In this document: positions 1 to 9,500 of the stretch, piece by piece
Layout: the number at the start of each line of letters is the position of its first letter
Numbering within the stretch: the stretch's first letter is position 1
From: an uncultured Coprococcus sp.
GTDB taxonomy: Bacteria; Bacillota; Clostridia; Lachnospirales; Lachnospiraceae
Reading direction: 5' to 3'
Length of the DNA: 17,167 nucleotides
NCBI GenBank assembly: GCA_900548215.1
Contig: URJI01000061.1
Location: 1 to 17,167, forward strand
The notes under the pieces: model-generated
The model's input: the letters and a program-made list of their open reading frames with translations, nothing else
Told to the model about the DNA's origin: nothing
Databases searched by the model: none
Program-made: the position numbers and the translations under genes

Positions 1-1
1 T

Positions 2-556
2 GAAGAGGTTTGTAAATTTATCGCCAGCAAAGAATTTAAAGAGACGGGACTTGAGTATATAGAGGTAAACTTGTCTGTGATGCAGTGTATGAGCAGTGAA
101 CTGGTTGGTGAAGTACAGGAAATTATAAATAAATATGGCATCAGTCCTAAACAGGTGAATCTTGAGATAACAGAAACCGCTGCAGCATATGCTCAGACTA
201 CAATGATGGACAATATAAATAAACTCACAAAGAATGGAATAGCATTTTCACTTGATGATTTTGGTACGGGCTACTCGAACATGAAGAGAATAGCATCCAT
301 GCCTTTTGCGATAGTTAAGCTTGATAAAACATTTGCGGAGATGAATTCAGATGATAAATTGCGCAGGGTTGTCAAGGATACGATATATATGGTTAAGGAT
401 ATGAATATGCGTATAGTTGTGGAAGGTGTAGAAACAGAGGAATCATTCGCAGAGTTCAAAGCTTTGGGAGTGGATTACATTCAGGGTTACTATTTCTCAA
501 AGCCATTGCCGGGCGGCAAGTTTGTAAAAGAAGTTTCAAGAGTTAATTTGAACTGA
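2..556 (+). CDS. EAL-domain cyclic-di-GMP phosphodiesterase (3' part; 5' end outside window)
   Basis: The frame is open from the first bases of the window, so this is the C-terminal 184 codons of a longer gene. EAL domains hydrolyse the second messenger cyclic di-GMP to pGpG. Most conserved catalytic and metal-binding motifs are visible in order: VNLS (Asn), LEITET (Glu), the double-Asp motif LDDFGTGYSN, VKLDK (Lys), VVEGVETEE (Glu) and the closing IQGYYFSKPLP. The EAL signature itself lies upstream. With all visible residues intact, an active phosphodiesterase is likely. Any upstream GGDEF, sensory or membrane domains cannot be seen. A TTG codon at position 71 falls inside the conserved fold and is not the true start. 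The stop lies 16 bases before the MoxR gene, so co-transcription is possible, but a functional link to that cluster is only inferred from spacing. Confidence 0.93.
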   Translation, partial: EEVCKFIASKEFKETGLEYIEVNLSVMQCMSSELVGEVQEIINKYGISPKQVNLEITETAAAYAQTTMMDNINKLTKNGIAFSLDDFGTGYSNMKRIASMPFAIVKLDKTFAEMNSDDKLRRVVKDTIYMVKDMNMRIVVEGVETEESFAEFKALGVDYIQGYYFSKPLPGGKFVKEVSRVNLN

Positions 557-572
557 AAGGAATTGTTGGAAT

Positions 573-1499
573 ATGGCAGCGAAGTGCAGTTTGGTTATCG
601 ATGAGATAGAGAAGGTTGTCAAGGGAAAAAGGAATATTGTAGAGTTGGTATATGCGGCTATACTGGCGGGAGGTCATATACTTCTGGATGATATTCCGGG
701 AGTTGGAAAGACAACACTTGCGACTGCATTTGCCAGGAGTCTGGATATGAGTTACAATCGAGTGCAGTTCACCCCGGATGTTCTTCCGAGTGATATTATG
801 GGATTCTCCATGTACAATGCCCAGAAGGGACAGTTTGAATACAGGGAGGGCTCTGCGTTCTGCAATCTTTTCCTTGCTGATGAGATTAATAGAACGTCAC
901 CCAAAAGCCAGTCGGCACTTCTCGAGATAATGGAGGAGAGACAGGTCACGGTTGATGCGGTGACCAGGGATCTGCCAAAGCCGTTTATAGTCATAGCTAC
1001 GCAGAATCCTGTGGGTTCATCTGGAACACAGATGTTGCCGGAATCACAGCTCGACAGATTCATGATAAGGCTGTCGATGGGCTATCCGTCACATGAGGCT
1101 GCCGTCCAGATACTCAAAGGTCAGGAATTTAATCTGATGGACCAGGTGGGGAAGGTTATGTCCAGACAGGACCTCATAGATATGCAGCAGAAGGTAAATT
1201 CCCTTCCTGTGCATGATTCTATATTTGACTACATAGTTTCTCTGGTTGAGGCTACCAGAAGCAGTGAATATTTTTCTATGGGAGCCAGTCCGAGAGGGGC
1301 GAATGCTCTCCTGCGCATGAGCAGAGCCATGGCAGTGCTGGCTGGCAGAGAGTATGTTGTGCCGGAGGATGTGGCATCGGTTTTTACTGCGGTGCTTGGA
1401 CACAGGGTGAAACTTTCAACAAAGGCGAGAGCAAACGGATATAATGTTGTTGACGCTTTGGGCGAAACCAGAAGACTTGTGAAAGTGCCACGGACATAA
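573..1499 (+). CDS. MoxR-family AAA+ ATPase
   Basis: This 308-residue cytoplasmic ATPase belongs to the MoxR family, AAA+ proteins thought to act as chaperones that help assemble or activate partner proteins, often with von Willebrand or DUF58 proteins. Visible motifs are Walker A PGVGKTT (Gly43-Thr48), Walker B LFLADEINR (Asp103-Glu104), the family segment TSPKSQSALLEIMEERQVT, sensor 1 ATQNP (Asn145), LPESQLDRFM with the arginine-finger region, and the lid SPRGANALLRMSRA near residue 240. Length is normal for the family (about 310-330). A GAAAGGA ribosome binding site at 555-561 overlaps the stop of the EAL gene and supports the ATG start. It is followed by a DUF58 gene and a transglutaminase-fold gene, the classic MoxR-DUF58-transglutaminase trio. 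The physiological target is unknown. Confidence 0.95.
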   Translation: MAAKCSLVIDEIEKVVKGKRNIVELVYAAILAGGHILLDDIPGVGKTTLATAFARSLDMSYNRVQFTPDVLPSDIMGFSMYNAQKGQFEYREGSAFCNLFLADEINRTSPKSQSALLEIMEERQVTVDAVTRDLPKPFIVIATQNPVGSSGTQMLPESQLDRFMIRLSMGYPSHEAAVQILKGQEFNLMDQVGKVMSRQDLIDMQQKVNSLPVHDSIFDYIVSLVEATRSSEYFSMGASPRGANALLRMSRAMAVLAGREYVVPEDVASVFTAVLGHRVKLSTKARANGYNVVDALGETRRLVKVPRT

Positions 1500-1560
1500 A
1501 TCAACAGGAATATACAGGACTATAATTTAAAATAAGCGTAAGATAAAGGGGGACCGGCAG

Positions 1561-2622
1561 ATGCGATATGCATGGCATGTTATAAAATACATTCTTGTTT
1601 TCGTTGCAAATCTGCTGATCCTTCTTTTTGTGCATTCATATTTCAATATGGTAGTCATGATTGTCATGATCGTGATGCCTGTTATCTCAATCCTGTGTGC
1701 ATTTATCACGGCAAATCAGCTGTTGGTGAGGTTTGGTGGTGCAAACAGAGATCTCACGGTTGATGAGCCGTTTCTTGTGTCGGTCATTTTAGATAATGAC
1801 AGTATTTTCCCGAATATGAACGTGGATGTTAATATAACATTGGAGAATGCACTTTTTAAAACCAGTGGAAAACATACCCTGTGTATACCGGCTTATGCAC
1901 ATGGAACAGATGTTGTGGATTATCAGGTTGGGCAGTCGCTTGTGGGCGTTCTCAAGGTTTCGACAGATGAGATTTTCGTAACCGATTGGATGGGGTTTGT
2001 CCGTATCAGGAAAGATTGTAATGCGGAGAGAGATTATGTTGTGTTTCCATCCGGTGTAATGGGGGTAAAAACCGATATGTCTGCGGTTTCATATGGAATG
2101 AACGAGGCTGAGGAGAGTCAGAAGAAGGGAAATGACTTCTCGGAAGTTGTTGATGTGAGGGAATATCAGCCGGGGGATAAGCTTCAGAATATCCATTGGA
2201 AGCTGTCTGCCAAAAAAGAGATTCTGATGGTTAAAGAGCGAGAAAGTATGTCGTCCAGCAGACTTATGGTGTTGGTTGAACTTGCGAATGATGACAGTGA
2301 TGTGTTGAATGATGTATTGAAGGCTGCCTATGAGGTGGCGGTATATCTGCTGGAGGAGGGGGTGCCATTTACATACTATTACTGGAGTACTCTTCAAGGG
2401 GATATAGTTGAAACTTCTATGGACAGCCGGGCAATCCTGGATGAATGGATGGAAAAAATCTTCTATGACAAGTCATACAGTGATGAGAGATATGGATTGT
2501 CCATGCTCGAGAAAATGCTTTCAAATGACAGAAAACTTATAGTTATAACAGGTTCACAGAATAGTTTTGGCGAAACTGTATTTACCTGTGGAAGCCGTGT
2601 GAAGGGATATATAAGTGAGTAG
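1561..2622 (+). CDS. DUF58 domain membrane-anchored protein
   Basis: A 353-residue protein with two hydrophobic N-terminal helices (about residues 8-25 and 29-48), a predicted beta-rich middle, and the DUF58 core at about 190-228, containing DFSEVVDVREYQPGD followed by the near-invariant IHWKLSAKK. DUF58 proteins are regular genetic partners of MoxR ATPases and are thought to be their membrane-bound substrates or effectors; the biochemical role is not established. The ATG start is supported by AAAGGGGG at 1545-1552. The gene ends inside the start of the next one (8-base overlap), which strongly suggests translational coupling and a shared complex. The 61 bases between moxR and this gene hold no clear promoter or terminator. 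Confidence 0.92.
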   Translation: MRYAWHVIKYILVFVANLLILLFVHSYFNMVVMIVMIVMPVISILCAFITANQLLVRFGGANRDLTVDEPFLVSVILDNDSIFPNMNVDVNITLENALFKTSGKHTLCIPAYAHGTDVVDYQVGQSLVGVLKVSTDEIFVTDWMGFVRIRKDCNAERDYVVFPSGVMGVKTDMSAVSYGMNEAEESQKKGNDFSEVVDVREYQPGDKLQNIHWKLSAKKEILMVKERESMSSSRLMVLVELANDDSDVLNDVLKAAYEVAVYLLEEGVPFTYYYWSTLQGDIVETSMDSRAILDEWMEKIFYDKSYSDERYGLSMLEKMLSNDRKLIVITGSQNSFGETVFTCGSRVKGYISE

Positions 2623-4993
2623 ATTGTTCAGTAAGAAGAAGAAAACTGAATATGAGGATATAGAGCTGTGCAGAGGTGTGAAGATTCTCAATCAGCCTGA
2701 GATAACCTGTGATGATGGCAGGGGAGTTGGAAGACTTGCATTTGACCAGGGACAAGAACGGAAGAGAGACCTGACACGTGGCAGGTATGGAAGAAAAGAC
2801 AGCCGCGGCATCATGGCAAAAAGTATTCTTGAGATGCTTATAATTGGTGGCTCCATGTGCGGACTTTTATCATGTATAGATATCGACTATGGCGCTTTGA
2901 TCATACTTGCAGCATGTCTTGTATTTTCAATATATTTCTGTAGTCTGTTCAAATCTGGCAAGACCTGGGTCAGAGACGTCGGATATGTGATATTTTTTGC
3001 TGTTTTTGTTGCGTTTATACTATTGTTCAGGAGGTATGTGAACAGTGGTTTTTATGCCATGGTCAATGAATTCCTAGATCACGTCACTGATTATTACGGC
3101 GCACAGGATGTAAAGGTGTTTTCAGAGAGTATATCTAACAGAGCTGTGACTGTTCCGATTGCGGCCGCCACAATATGCTGTGTGGAGATAATAGTCCTCA
3201 ATATTTTTATCAATGCGAGGATGAGTGTGTTCTGGGCTGCCTGGTTTTCACTGCCAGCATTTATGGTTCCGCTGTTTTTCAGGTTTGAGCCGGATGGAAT
3301 ATACGTGTTTATGGTGATTGCCGGACTGATCGGGGTCATATGTCTAAATGGCAACGGACATTACAGGATAACTGATGCTGAATCTACATTCCAGTATGAT
3401 GAAAAAAGACACAGGCTGTCCTACAGGCACAGTGACAGGGCTTCATTTCAGCTGACCGCATGTATAATGATAGTGAGTGTGATCATAGGCGGCGTGATTA
3501 TGATATTGAAGCCGGCAGACAGTTTTTTATACAGATATAAAAATAGTTCAGTTAAGAACAGAATAGAGGAACCGCTTGGAAATCTTATAATGTATGGTTT
3601 TGAATCCCTCAGAAACTCCGCAAATACAGGAGGTCTTGCAAATGGACAGCTCGGCGGAGTGTCGGATGTATATATTGATGGACAGACAGATCTTATAGTG
3701 AGATTTGCACCGTATAGTTCAGATCGCATATATCTTAGATCGTTTGTAGGGGATGCCTATGATTGGAATCATTGGTCCAGAGATCAGGAGAATATGTATC
3801 CGGCCCCTGATAATATGGATGCACATCCACATGGGCGTATGGACGTAAAGAATGTGGACGGTACACAGGGCGTGGAATATTATCCGTATTACTCAGAATA
3901 TGACAGTGTGATTTGTGATGATGACGGTTATTATACATATGATTATGCGCCATCAGCTTTGGCTGAACCTGTGTCCGATGATCCGGATTCCAGATATCTG
4001 GCTGTTCCGGAGACAAATTTAAAGTCTGTGCAGAAGTTTTGTGAGAAAGCGGGGATAACGGAATTAGACTCTGTGGATAGTAAGATACAAAAGGTGTATA
4101 TATACTTCCTGGAGAATTATCCCTATACAATGCATCCGGGAGCTACACCAAGGGATGAAGATTATGTGAATTATTTCCTAAACACAACGAAGAAAGGTTT
4201 GTGCGCAAATTATGCAACAGCAGGAGCCCTGATATTGAGATATCTGGGGATTCCCACAAGATATGTGGAAGGGTATGTGATAGATTACAATGAGGTGTTA
4301 AGCGGAGAAATCCTTGATGACCGCAAGTACGGTGATTATTTTTCAGGATATAATGATCTCGGGAAAACTGCGGTAGTTCAGGTTGATGTGACTGATGGCG
4401 GCGCTCATGCCTGGATAGAGGCTTTTATACATGGAAGATGGCAGGTTGTGGAACTTACCCCTCCATCAAACGAGGAAGATGATGAAACCACTGAGGATTT
4501 CTGGACCAGATTTGGAAGATGGCTTTCAAGTGATTCCGGAGAAGATGGAGTTGAATCCACCAGGGGATATACATTTTCTCTCGGAGACAATATATGGATA
4601 GTTTATATATTTATAGGTGGAGTTATACTTGCCATTTCAATATTTGTGGTCAGACTTGCCGCGATAAAGATGATCAGGATAGCGGGATATCATGGTGATG
4701 ATGCGTCTGCGAACATTGTGGCTTACTATAGATATATGTGTGATTATGCCCGCATGGTGGATGCAGATTTTGACAGGGCTGAAAGCCACAGAGCGCAGCT
4801 GGAGCTGTTTGCTCCGGATATGAATGAACGTGAGCGCAAAGTGCTTGCAGAAAGTCTGGAGCTTGCCAGTTATGGTCCCGGGAGTGATACTGTGACTTGT
4901 GAAATTATGGGAAAGCAGCTCAGAGAGATATTTAGGACGTATAGAAAGAGAGTGCCGGTGATAAAGAGAATATACATATTCAGAAAGTTGTAG
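2615..4993 (+). CDS. Membrane protein with extracytoplasmic transglutaminase-like domain (TgpA-like)
   Basis: This 792-residue protein resembles TgpA-like transglutaminase-fold membrane proteins. A basic cytoplasmic N-terminus (about 70 residues) precedes a bundle of hydrophobic helices (about 70-250 and 278-300), then a large outside region. The core is at about 520-620, with the predicted nucleophile in KGLCANYATAG (Cys530), the partner histidine in GGAHAWIEAF (His598) and Glu613 in VVELTPPS where an Asp is common. A last membrane helix lies at about 659-683, then a cytoplasmic tail resembling DUF4129. The family includes proteases and peptidases of the envelope; the substrate here is unknown. 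The GTG start is chosen because it overlaps the DUF58 stop by 8 bases and has GAAGGGA at 2601-2607 ahead of it. Together with MoxR and DUF58 it forms a conserved envelope-associated module. Confidence 0.9.
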   Translation: MSRLFSKKKKTEYEDIELCRGVKILNQPEITCDDGRGVGRLAFDQGQERKRDLTRGRYGRKDSRGIMAKSILEMLIIGGSMCGLLSCIDIDYGALIILAACLVFSIYFCSLFKSGKTWVRDVGYVIFFAVFVAFILLFRRYVNSGFYAMVNEFLDHVTDYYGAQDVKVFSESISNRAVTVPIAAATICCVEIIVLNIFINARMSVFWAAWFSLPAFMVPLFFRFEPDGIYVFMVIAGLIGVICLNGNGHYRITDAESTFQYDEKRHRLSYRHSDRASFQLTACIMIVSVIIGGVIMILKPADSFLYRYKNSSVKNRIEEPLGNLIMYGFESLRNSANTGGLANGQLGGVSDVYIDGQTDLIVRFAPYSSDRIYLRSFVGDAYDWNHWSRDQENMYPAPDNMDAHPHGRMDVKNVDGTQGVEYYPYYSEYDSVICDDDGYYTYDYAPSALAEPVSDDPDSRYLAVPETNLKSVQKFCEKAGITELDSVDSKIQKVYIYFLENYPYTMHPGATPRDEDYVNYFLNTTKKGLCANYATAGALILRYLGIPTRYVEGYVIDYNEVLSGEILDDRKYGDYFSGYNDLGKTAVVQVDVTDGGAHAWIEAFIHGRWQVVELTPPSNEEDDETTEDFWTRFGRWLSSDSGEDGVESTRGYTFSLGDNIWIVYIFIGGVILAISIFVVRLAAIKMIRIAGYHGDDASANIVAYYRYMCDYARMVDADFDRAESHRAQLELFAPDMNERERKVLAESLELASYGPGSDTVTCEIMGKQLREIFRTYRKRVPVIKRIYIFRKL

Positions 4994-4999
4994 TATAGT
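4971..4999 (+). promoter_or_regulatory. Candidate promoter for mtnN-luxS
   Basis: TATACA (4971-4976), 17 bases, then TATAGT (4994-4999) gives a weak sigma-A-like pair at the very end of the preceding gene. It would give a leader of roughly 100 bases ahead of mtnN. No other promoter is obvious before that pair, but each box departs from consensus, so this is tentative; read-through from the upstream operon is also possible since no terminator is seen. Confidence 0.25.
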
Positions 5000-5104
5000 T
5001 TACGATGAAGCAAAAGATCACCAGAGTGAATCAGCAGAAAGCAAAACGAATTTTGAAAAAATATAGTAAAAGGCAAGTGCAAGAGAAATTAAAGGAGGAA
5101 GACA

Positions 5105-5806
5105 ATGCTGGGAATAATAGGTGCCATGGATGAGGAAGTGGCAAGACTTAAAGAGATGATAGAAGATCTTGAGATTACAGACAGATGCGGAATGAACTTT
5201 TACAAAGGTAAAATAAATGAAACAGATGTTGTGGTAGTCAGGTGCGGTGTGGGAAAGGTGAATGCTGCCATGTGTACTCAGTCGATGATAGATCTGTTTG
5301 ATGTTGATGCCATAATCAATACTGGCATAGCAGGATCGCTGGATGCAGCGATAGATATAGGGGATATAGTGTTTGCTGTTGACACCGTGGAGCATGACAT
5401 GGATGTGGCTGCACTTGGTTATGATCCGGGAGTCGTGCCTGATATGGAGACCAGCGTGTTTGACACAGATCCATATCTTCTGGAATTGGCGAAAGAATCT
5501 GTCAAGGCAGCTGGTGTTGAGGTGAAAGTATTTACAGGAAGAGTTGTCAGTGGCGATCAATTTATATCAAGCCGCGAGAAGAAAAATTGGCTTGTGTCGA
5601 CATTTGGTGGAAGATGTGCTGAGATGGAGGGAGCTTCCATAGGGCACGTTGCTGTGCTCAACAAAGTTCCATATCTCGTGGTGAGAGCTATATCAGACAA
5701 AGCGGATGACAGCGCAGACATGGATTATCCTGAATTTGCGGCGAAGGCTATAGACAACAGCGTGGCTATGATGACAGAGATAATAAAGAGATATGAGGTA
5801 AAATAA
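5105..5806 (+). CDS. mtnN: 5'-methylthioadenosine/S-adenosylhomocysteine nucleosidase
   Basis: This cytoplasmic enzyme (233 residues, the usual length) cleaves adenine from S-adenosylhomocysteine, methylthioadenosine and 5'-deoxyadenosine, relieving product inhibition of methyltransferases and radical SAM enzymes. The start MLGIIGAMDEEV carries the catalytic glutamate (Glu11, matching Glu12 of the E. coli enzyme). EMEGAS supplies Glu175 for ribose binding, and RAISDKAD supplies the catalytic acid Asp198. NTGIAGSLD is the conserved glycine-rich segment. A strong Shine-Dalgarno AAAGGAGG (5091-5098) sits 6 bases ahead of the ATG. The luxS start codon follows the stop directly, so the two steps that recycle S-adenosylhomocysteine are co-expressed. 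Confidence 0.97.
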   Translation: MLGIIGAMDEEVARLKEMIEDLEITDRCGMNFYKGKINETDVVVVRCGVGKVNAAMCTQSMIDLFDVDAIINTGIAGSLDAAIDIGDIVFAVDTVEHDMDVAALGYDPGVVPDMETSVFDTDPYLLELAKESVKAAGVEVKVFTGRVVSGDQFISSREKKNWLVSTFGGRCAEMEGASIGHVAVLNKVPYLVVRAISDKADDSADMDYPEFAAKAIDNSVAMMTEIIKRYEVK

Positions 5807-6289
5807 ATGGACAAGATAGCAAGTTTTCAGATCAATCATTTAATACTGAATCCTGGAATATATGTTTCCAGAAAGGACAAGGCAGGTGACCAGGTGCTCA
5901 CAACATTTGACATAAGAATGACTAAGCCTAACTATGAGCCTGTAATGAATACGGCAGAGGTTCATACGATTGAGCATCTCGGGGCTACATATCTGAGAAA
6001 TCATCCTGATTACAAGGATAAAGTCATATATTTTGGCCCTATGGGATGCAGAACAGGATTTTATCTAATCCTTGCAGGTGATTATGAGTCTAAGGATATA
6101 GTTGATCTCATGATATCAATGTTTGAGTTTATCCGCCACTATCACGATCCGATACCGGGTGCAAATCCAAGGGAGTGCGGCAACTATCTGGATATGAATC
6201 TCGGCATGGCAAATTATCTGGCAGAGAGGTTTCTGTCACAGGTTCTGTACAACATAGATGACAGCAGGTTGAATTATCCAGAAGGTTAG
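5807..6289 (+). CDS. luxS: S-ribosylhomocysteine lyase (AI-2 synthase)
   Basis: LuxS splits S-ribosylhomocysteine into homocysteine and 4,5-dihydroxy-2,3-pentanedione, the precursor of the autoinducer AI-2. The 160-residue length is typical. The metal site is complete: His53 and His57 in HTIEHLGATYLRNH with catalytic Glu56, and Cys124 in ANPRECGNYLDMNL. The second catalytic residue is Cys81 in GPMGCRTGFYL. The ATG follows the mtnN stop with no gap; GAGGT at the mtnN end (about 5795) can serve as ribosome binding site, and translational coupling is likely. The substrate of LuxS is the product of mtnN, so this pair closes the activated methyl cycle. Whether AI-2 is used as a signal here cannot be judged from sequence. 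Confidence 0.98.
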   Translation: MDKIASFQINHLILNPGIYVSRKDKAGDQVLTTFDIRMTKPNYEPVMNTAEVHTIEHLGATYLRNHPDYKDKVIYFGPMGCRTGFYLILAGDYESKDIVDLMISMFEFIRHYHDPIPGANPRECGNYLDMNLGMANYLAERFLSQVLYNIDDSRLNYPEG

Positions 6290-6396
6290 ATTTATCACTT
6301 CTATTGGCTGGTAAAATATACAGACAATGTAAAAACAAGAAAAAAGCATCCTGAAATTCGCTTTATAGAGGAATATGTGCCATCTTGTTGACGAAG

Positions 6397-6433
6397 AAGC
6401 TTACGTGTGGTTTAAATGCACGTAAGCTTTTTT
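6397..6433 (+). terminator. Intrinsic terminator after luxS
   Basis: A perfect 11-bp stem, AAGCTTACGTG (6397-6407) pairing with CACGTAAGCTT (6419-6429), has an 11-base loop and runs into six T residues (6428-6433). It is 107 bases past the luxS stop and separates mtnN-luxS from the surface protein gene, which therefore should have its own promoter. The 100 bases between this terminator and the next gene hold no convincing -35/-10 pair. Confidence 0.88.
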
Positions 6434-6472
6434 GCGCAGATAGCTTAACGGTTCATGAAACTGAAAAACAGA

Positions 6473-6517
6473 TCAACTGCAAATGAGTCGACTGCAAATT
6501 GGTTGACGTTCAATGAG
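6473..6517 (+). repeat. Three tandem degenerate 15-bp repeats in the leader of the surface protein gene
   Basis: Three head-to-tail units of exactly 15 bp: TCAACTGCAAATGAG (6473-6487), TCGACTGCAAATTGG (6488-6502) and TTGACGTTCAATGAG (6503-6517). Units 1 and 2 match at 12 of 15 positions; unit 3 matches unit 1 at 9. The array ends two bases before the AAAGGA ribosome binding site (6520-6525). It could be a set of regulator sites or a copy-number-variable tract. The function is not known. Confidence 0.6.
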
Positions 6518-6532
6518 TGAAAGGATGAGTAC

Positions 6533-9500
6533 ATGAAAAGGTTAAATATTTACAAAATCCTGTTGGCGGTTATTCTTACGTTATCGCTGTCGGGTATCGT
6601 GTTTTATCAGAAACTGGCTGTAAGGTCAAAGGCTGATGAGGCTGTCATGAACGGCCAGGGAGAACACAAGGAAGTTTATTTTGAAGATGATGGAGGAGAA
6701 CCAGTGGCTGATGCCGCTTCGCCATCTGATGCACAGATAGCTGATGTTGGAACCGGAGACAGGATAGAGAGTGGTGAACTTGTCTATTATGGAGGAGAGC
6801 CATATACGAGATATTACACTGTGTATATGAACGGACAGAGATACAGTGCATATTGCGGAGATCATGGCAAGAATGCGGTAAGGAGCACAGGCAATGTGAC
6901 ATTTGGAACTACGCAGGACACTCTTATCAGGAAGGCGTTCATGTATGGCCCGGATAGCAGTAATGCTTGGAGCGGATTTGCGGGAATGAGCAGAAATGAC
7001 AGACAGCTCGTTATGGCACTTACACTGAACTATATAAGGCATGGACAGTATTTTCCAGTGGTGTCAGAATTTTACAGATATATAACATCGTCAGAGTGTC
7101 ATGATGTGATCCTTGACAGTGATCAGACAGAACTTACGATTGTGGAGGATGGAAGTGGGAAAAAATATGGTCATAGTATTATTTTGTCGAATTATGCAAG
7201 ATACAGAGATGCATCATCAGATGCTGTAAGAAAAAGAACGGTGACAATAAGGATAAACGGAGCTGCCATGAACTATGTGAACATGGCAGTGCCGGGAAAT
7301 ACGTGGCTTCATATCATTCGAAAAGGAACATCTGATATAGAGACGGTGAAAAGCGGTTCAGTGAAGATAATGACGGGTGACAGATTTTTCTTCAGTGCGG
7401 AACTTGACTATGCTGGTAAGGCGTCTATCGGTCCGGTCAGTGGACTTTCAGGTGTGACTGCATATACGGTAGATTCGAATTCGACAACAGCAGATCAACA
7501 GCTTTTGTTTGGCGGAAGAATAAGTTCTGACAGTATAAGCATATCCCTTGATTGGAAGGAGATAAAGGACGAGGGATATATGTGGCTGCTGAAAAATAAA
7601 AATTATGATAAAACCACATATCACATTACAGATGTCGAGCCATACAACAGTGGCAGATATGGAGTGGATAACTATTCGTATGCAGGCATCATGTATCTGG
7701 TAAAAAACAGCGATGGAAAATGTGTGAGCAGATTCTTGCTGTCATATGACGGTTGCTGTTATGTAGATAAAACTACTGGAAAGCGTATAGTCCTGAAAAA
7801 CTCCAGAGAAAAGAAGCTTTATAATGGCAGGATAAAACATCAGCGTGCAAGACTGCCTTATGGTGAATATACAGTTGAGGAAGCTAATATGCTGTGGGAG
7901 TGCAACAATGCGACGGGAGATGTAAAATGGACAGATCGCAGAGTGATAAGCTCGGGCTACAGGAAAAATGATAAGGTGTATAAAGTTAGGATCACAAAGG
8001 ACAATGGTAGTGAATCGTTGGCATCTGCGCTGCTTCTTCATGTGACTGATGAGTCGGTGAAGGGACAGTTCAGTATGCAAAAGACAGATGAGGAAACCGG
8101 GGATCCGGTTGGTGGAGCAGTGTATCGTATTGTTAAGGAAGCTGTCGGTGGAGATGGAAAAGAGGTGTGTGTTGCAATAGCAAGAACCGATTCTGGTGGC
8201 AATGGAATATTTGTGTCTTCACTGTATGGCGGCAAGGGTACGGCGGTGCTGACGGGACTCCCAATAGGCAGATACAGGATATATGAGAAGTCTGCACCAA
8301 AGAAATATGAGCTGAACAGTGACGAGGCTATTCTTGAGGTGTCACCGGAGGGAGAAAAGCTTTATGTAAATGGCAGACTGTGTGATAGCAGCGATACATA
8401 CAGTGTCAGATGGTCGACGACGGATAAGGTGATGTCTGGAAGTGTTGATATAAAAATATATAAACAGGACGCTGCAACATATGGAGATCCGCAGGGTGAT
8501 GCCTCGCTTGAGGGGGCAGAGTTTACCGTGAGATATTACAGCGGCATCTATTATTCGAAAGATAAATTACCAAAGGAACCCGACAGAACATGGGTGCTTC
8601 GGACTGATGAAAAAGGTTTTTGTGATCTCAGCAGTGAATATATATCAAAATCTGTAAAGGGCGATGATTTCTATCTGGACGATCGTGGCAAGGCAACCAT
8701 TCCCCAGGGAACTATAACTGTGCAGGAGACAAGTGCTCCGGTGGGGTATACGTTGACTGACCCGGTTGTAAGAAATGGTTCTGATGGCAGGGTTGTGGAT
8801 GTAACTGATGGGGTCTATCTTGACAGAGTGACAAGTGATGGAGACAGGGTAAGTCTCGAATATGGAGAGGAACTGATAGTTGGCAATCATGTTGTACGAG
8901 GAGATTTTAAGCTCCGCAAAAAGGATGCGGATACCGGTGCAGGGATTGGTGGGATAAAGTTTCTTCTTGAAAATGATGACAGATCTCAGTCTGTGGTGAT
9001 CTGTACGGATGATGATGGGTACTATTCAAGCTCATCGGATTATATAAGCCACGCTTACAATACGAATGGCGGCAATCCCGGTGATGGAATATGGTTTGGC
9101 GGCGAGGGTATAGATGATGAAAAAGGGGCATTGCCGTATGGAAGGTATCATTTGACAGAGCTGAGATGCGACGCTAACAGAAATAAATATAAGAATATTG
9201 GTGAGATAACATTTGAGATTGGCGAAGATGGCGTGAATATAGATCTCGGTGAAATCGAAAACAACAGGTTTGCGACTATGACCTCATACGCTAGCCTTTC
9301 CGGTGATGATGAAAAAAGACTTTCTCCGGGAACGGAAATGGCTCAGCTGACAGATCTCGTCAGCATGGAAGGACTTGAAATTGGGCATGTATACACACTG
9401 CATGGATGGATAGTGAATAAGGAGACCGGTGAAAAACTGTTGGATGAAGGTACGGATACTAAGGTGAAATTCACTGCTGATAAGGAAAAGATGGATGTAC

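Noticed and set aside
6290..6391. Open continuation of the luxS frame for 33 codons past its TAG stop
   Set aside because: LuxS is already full length, the tail is short enough to be open by chance, and no readthrough signal is visible.
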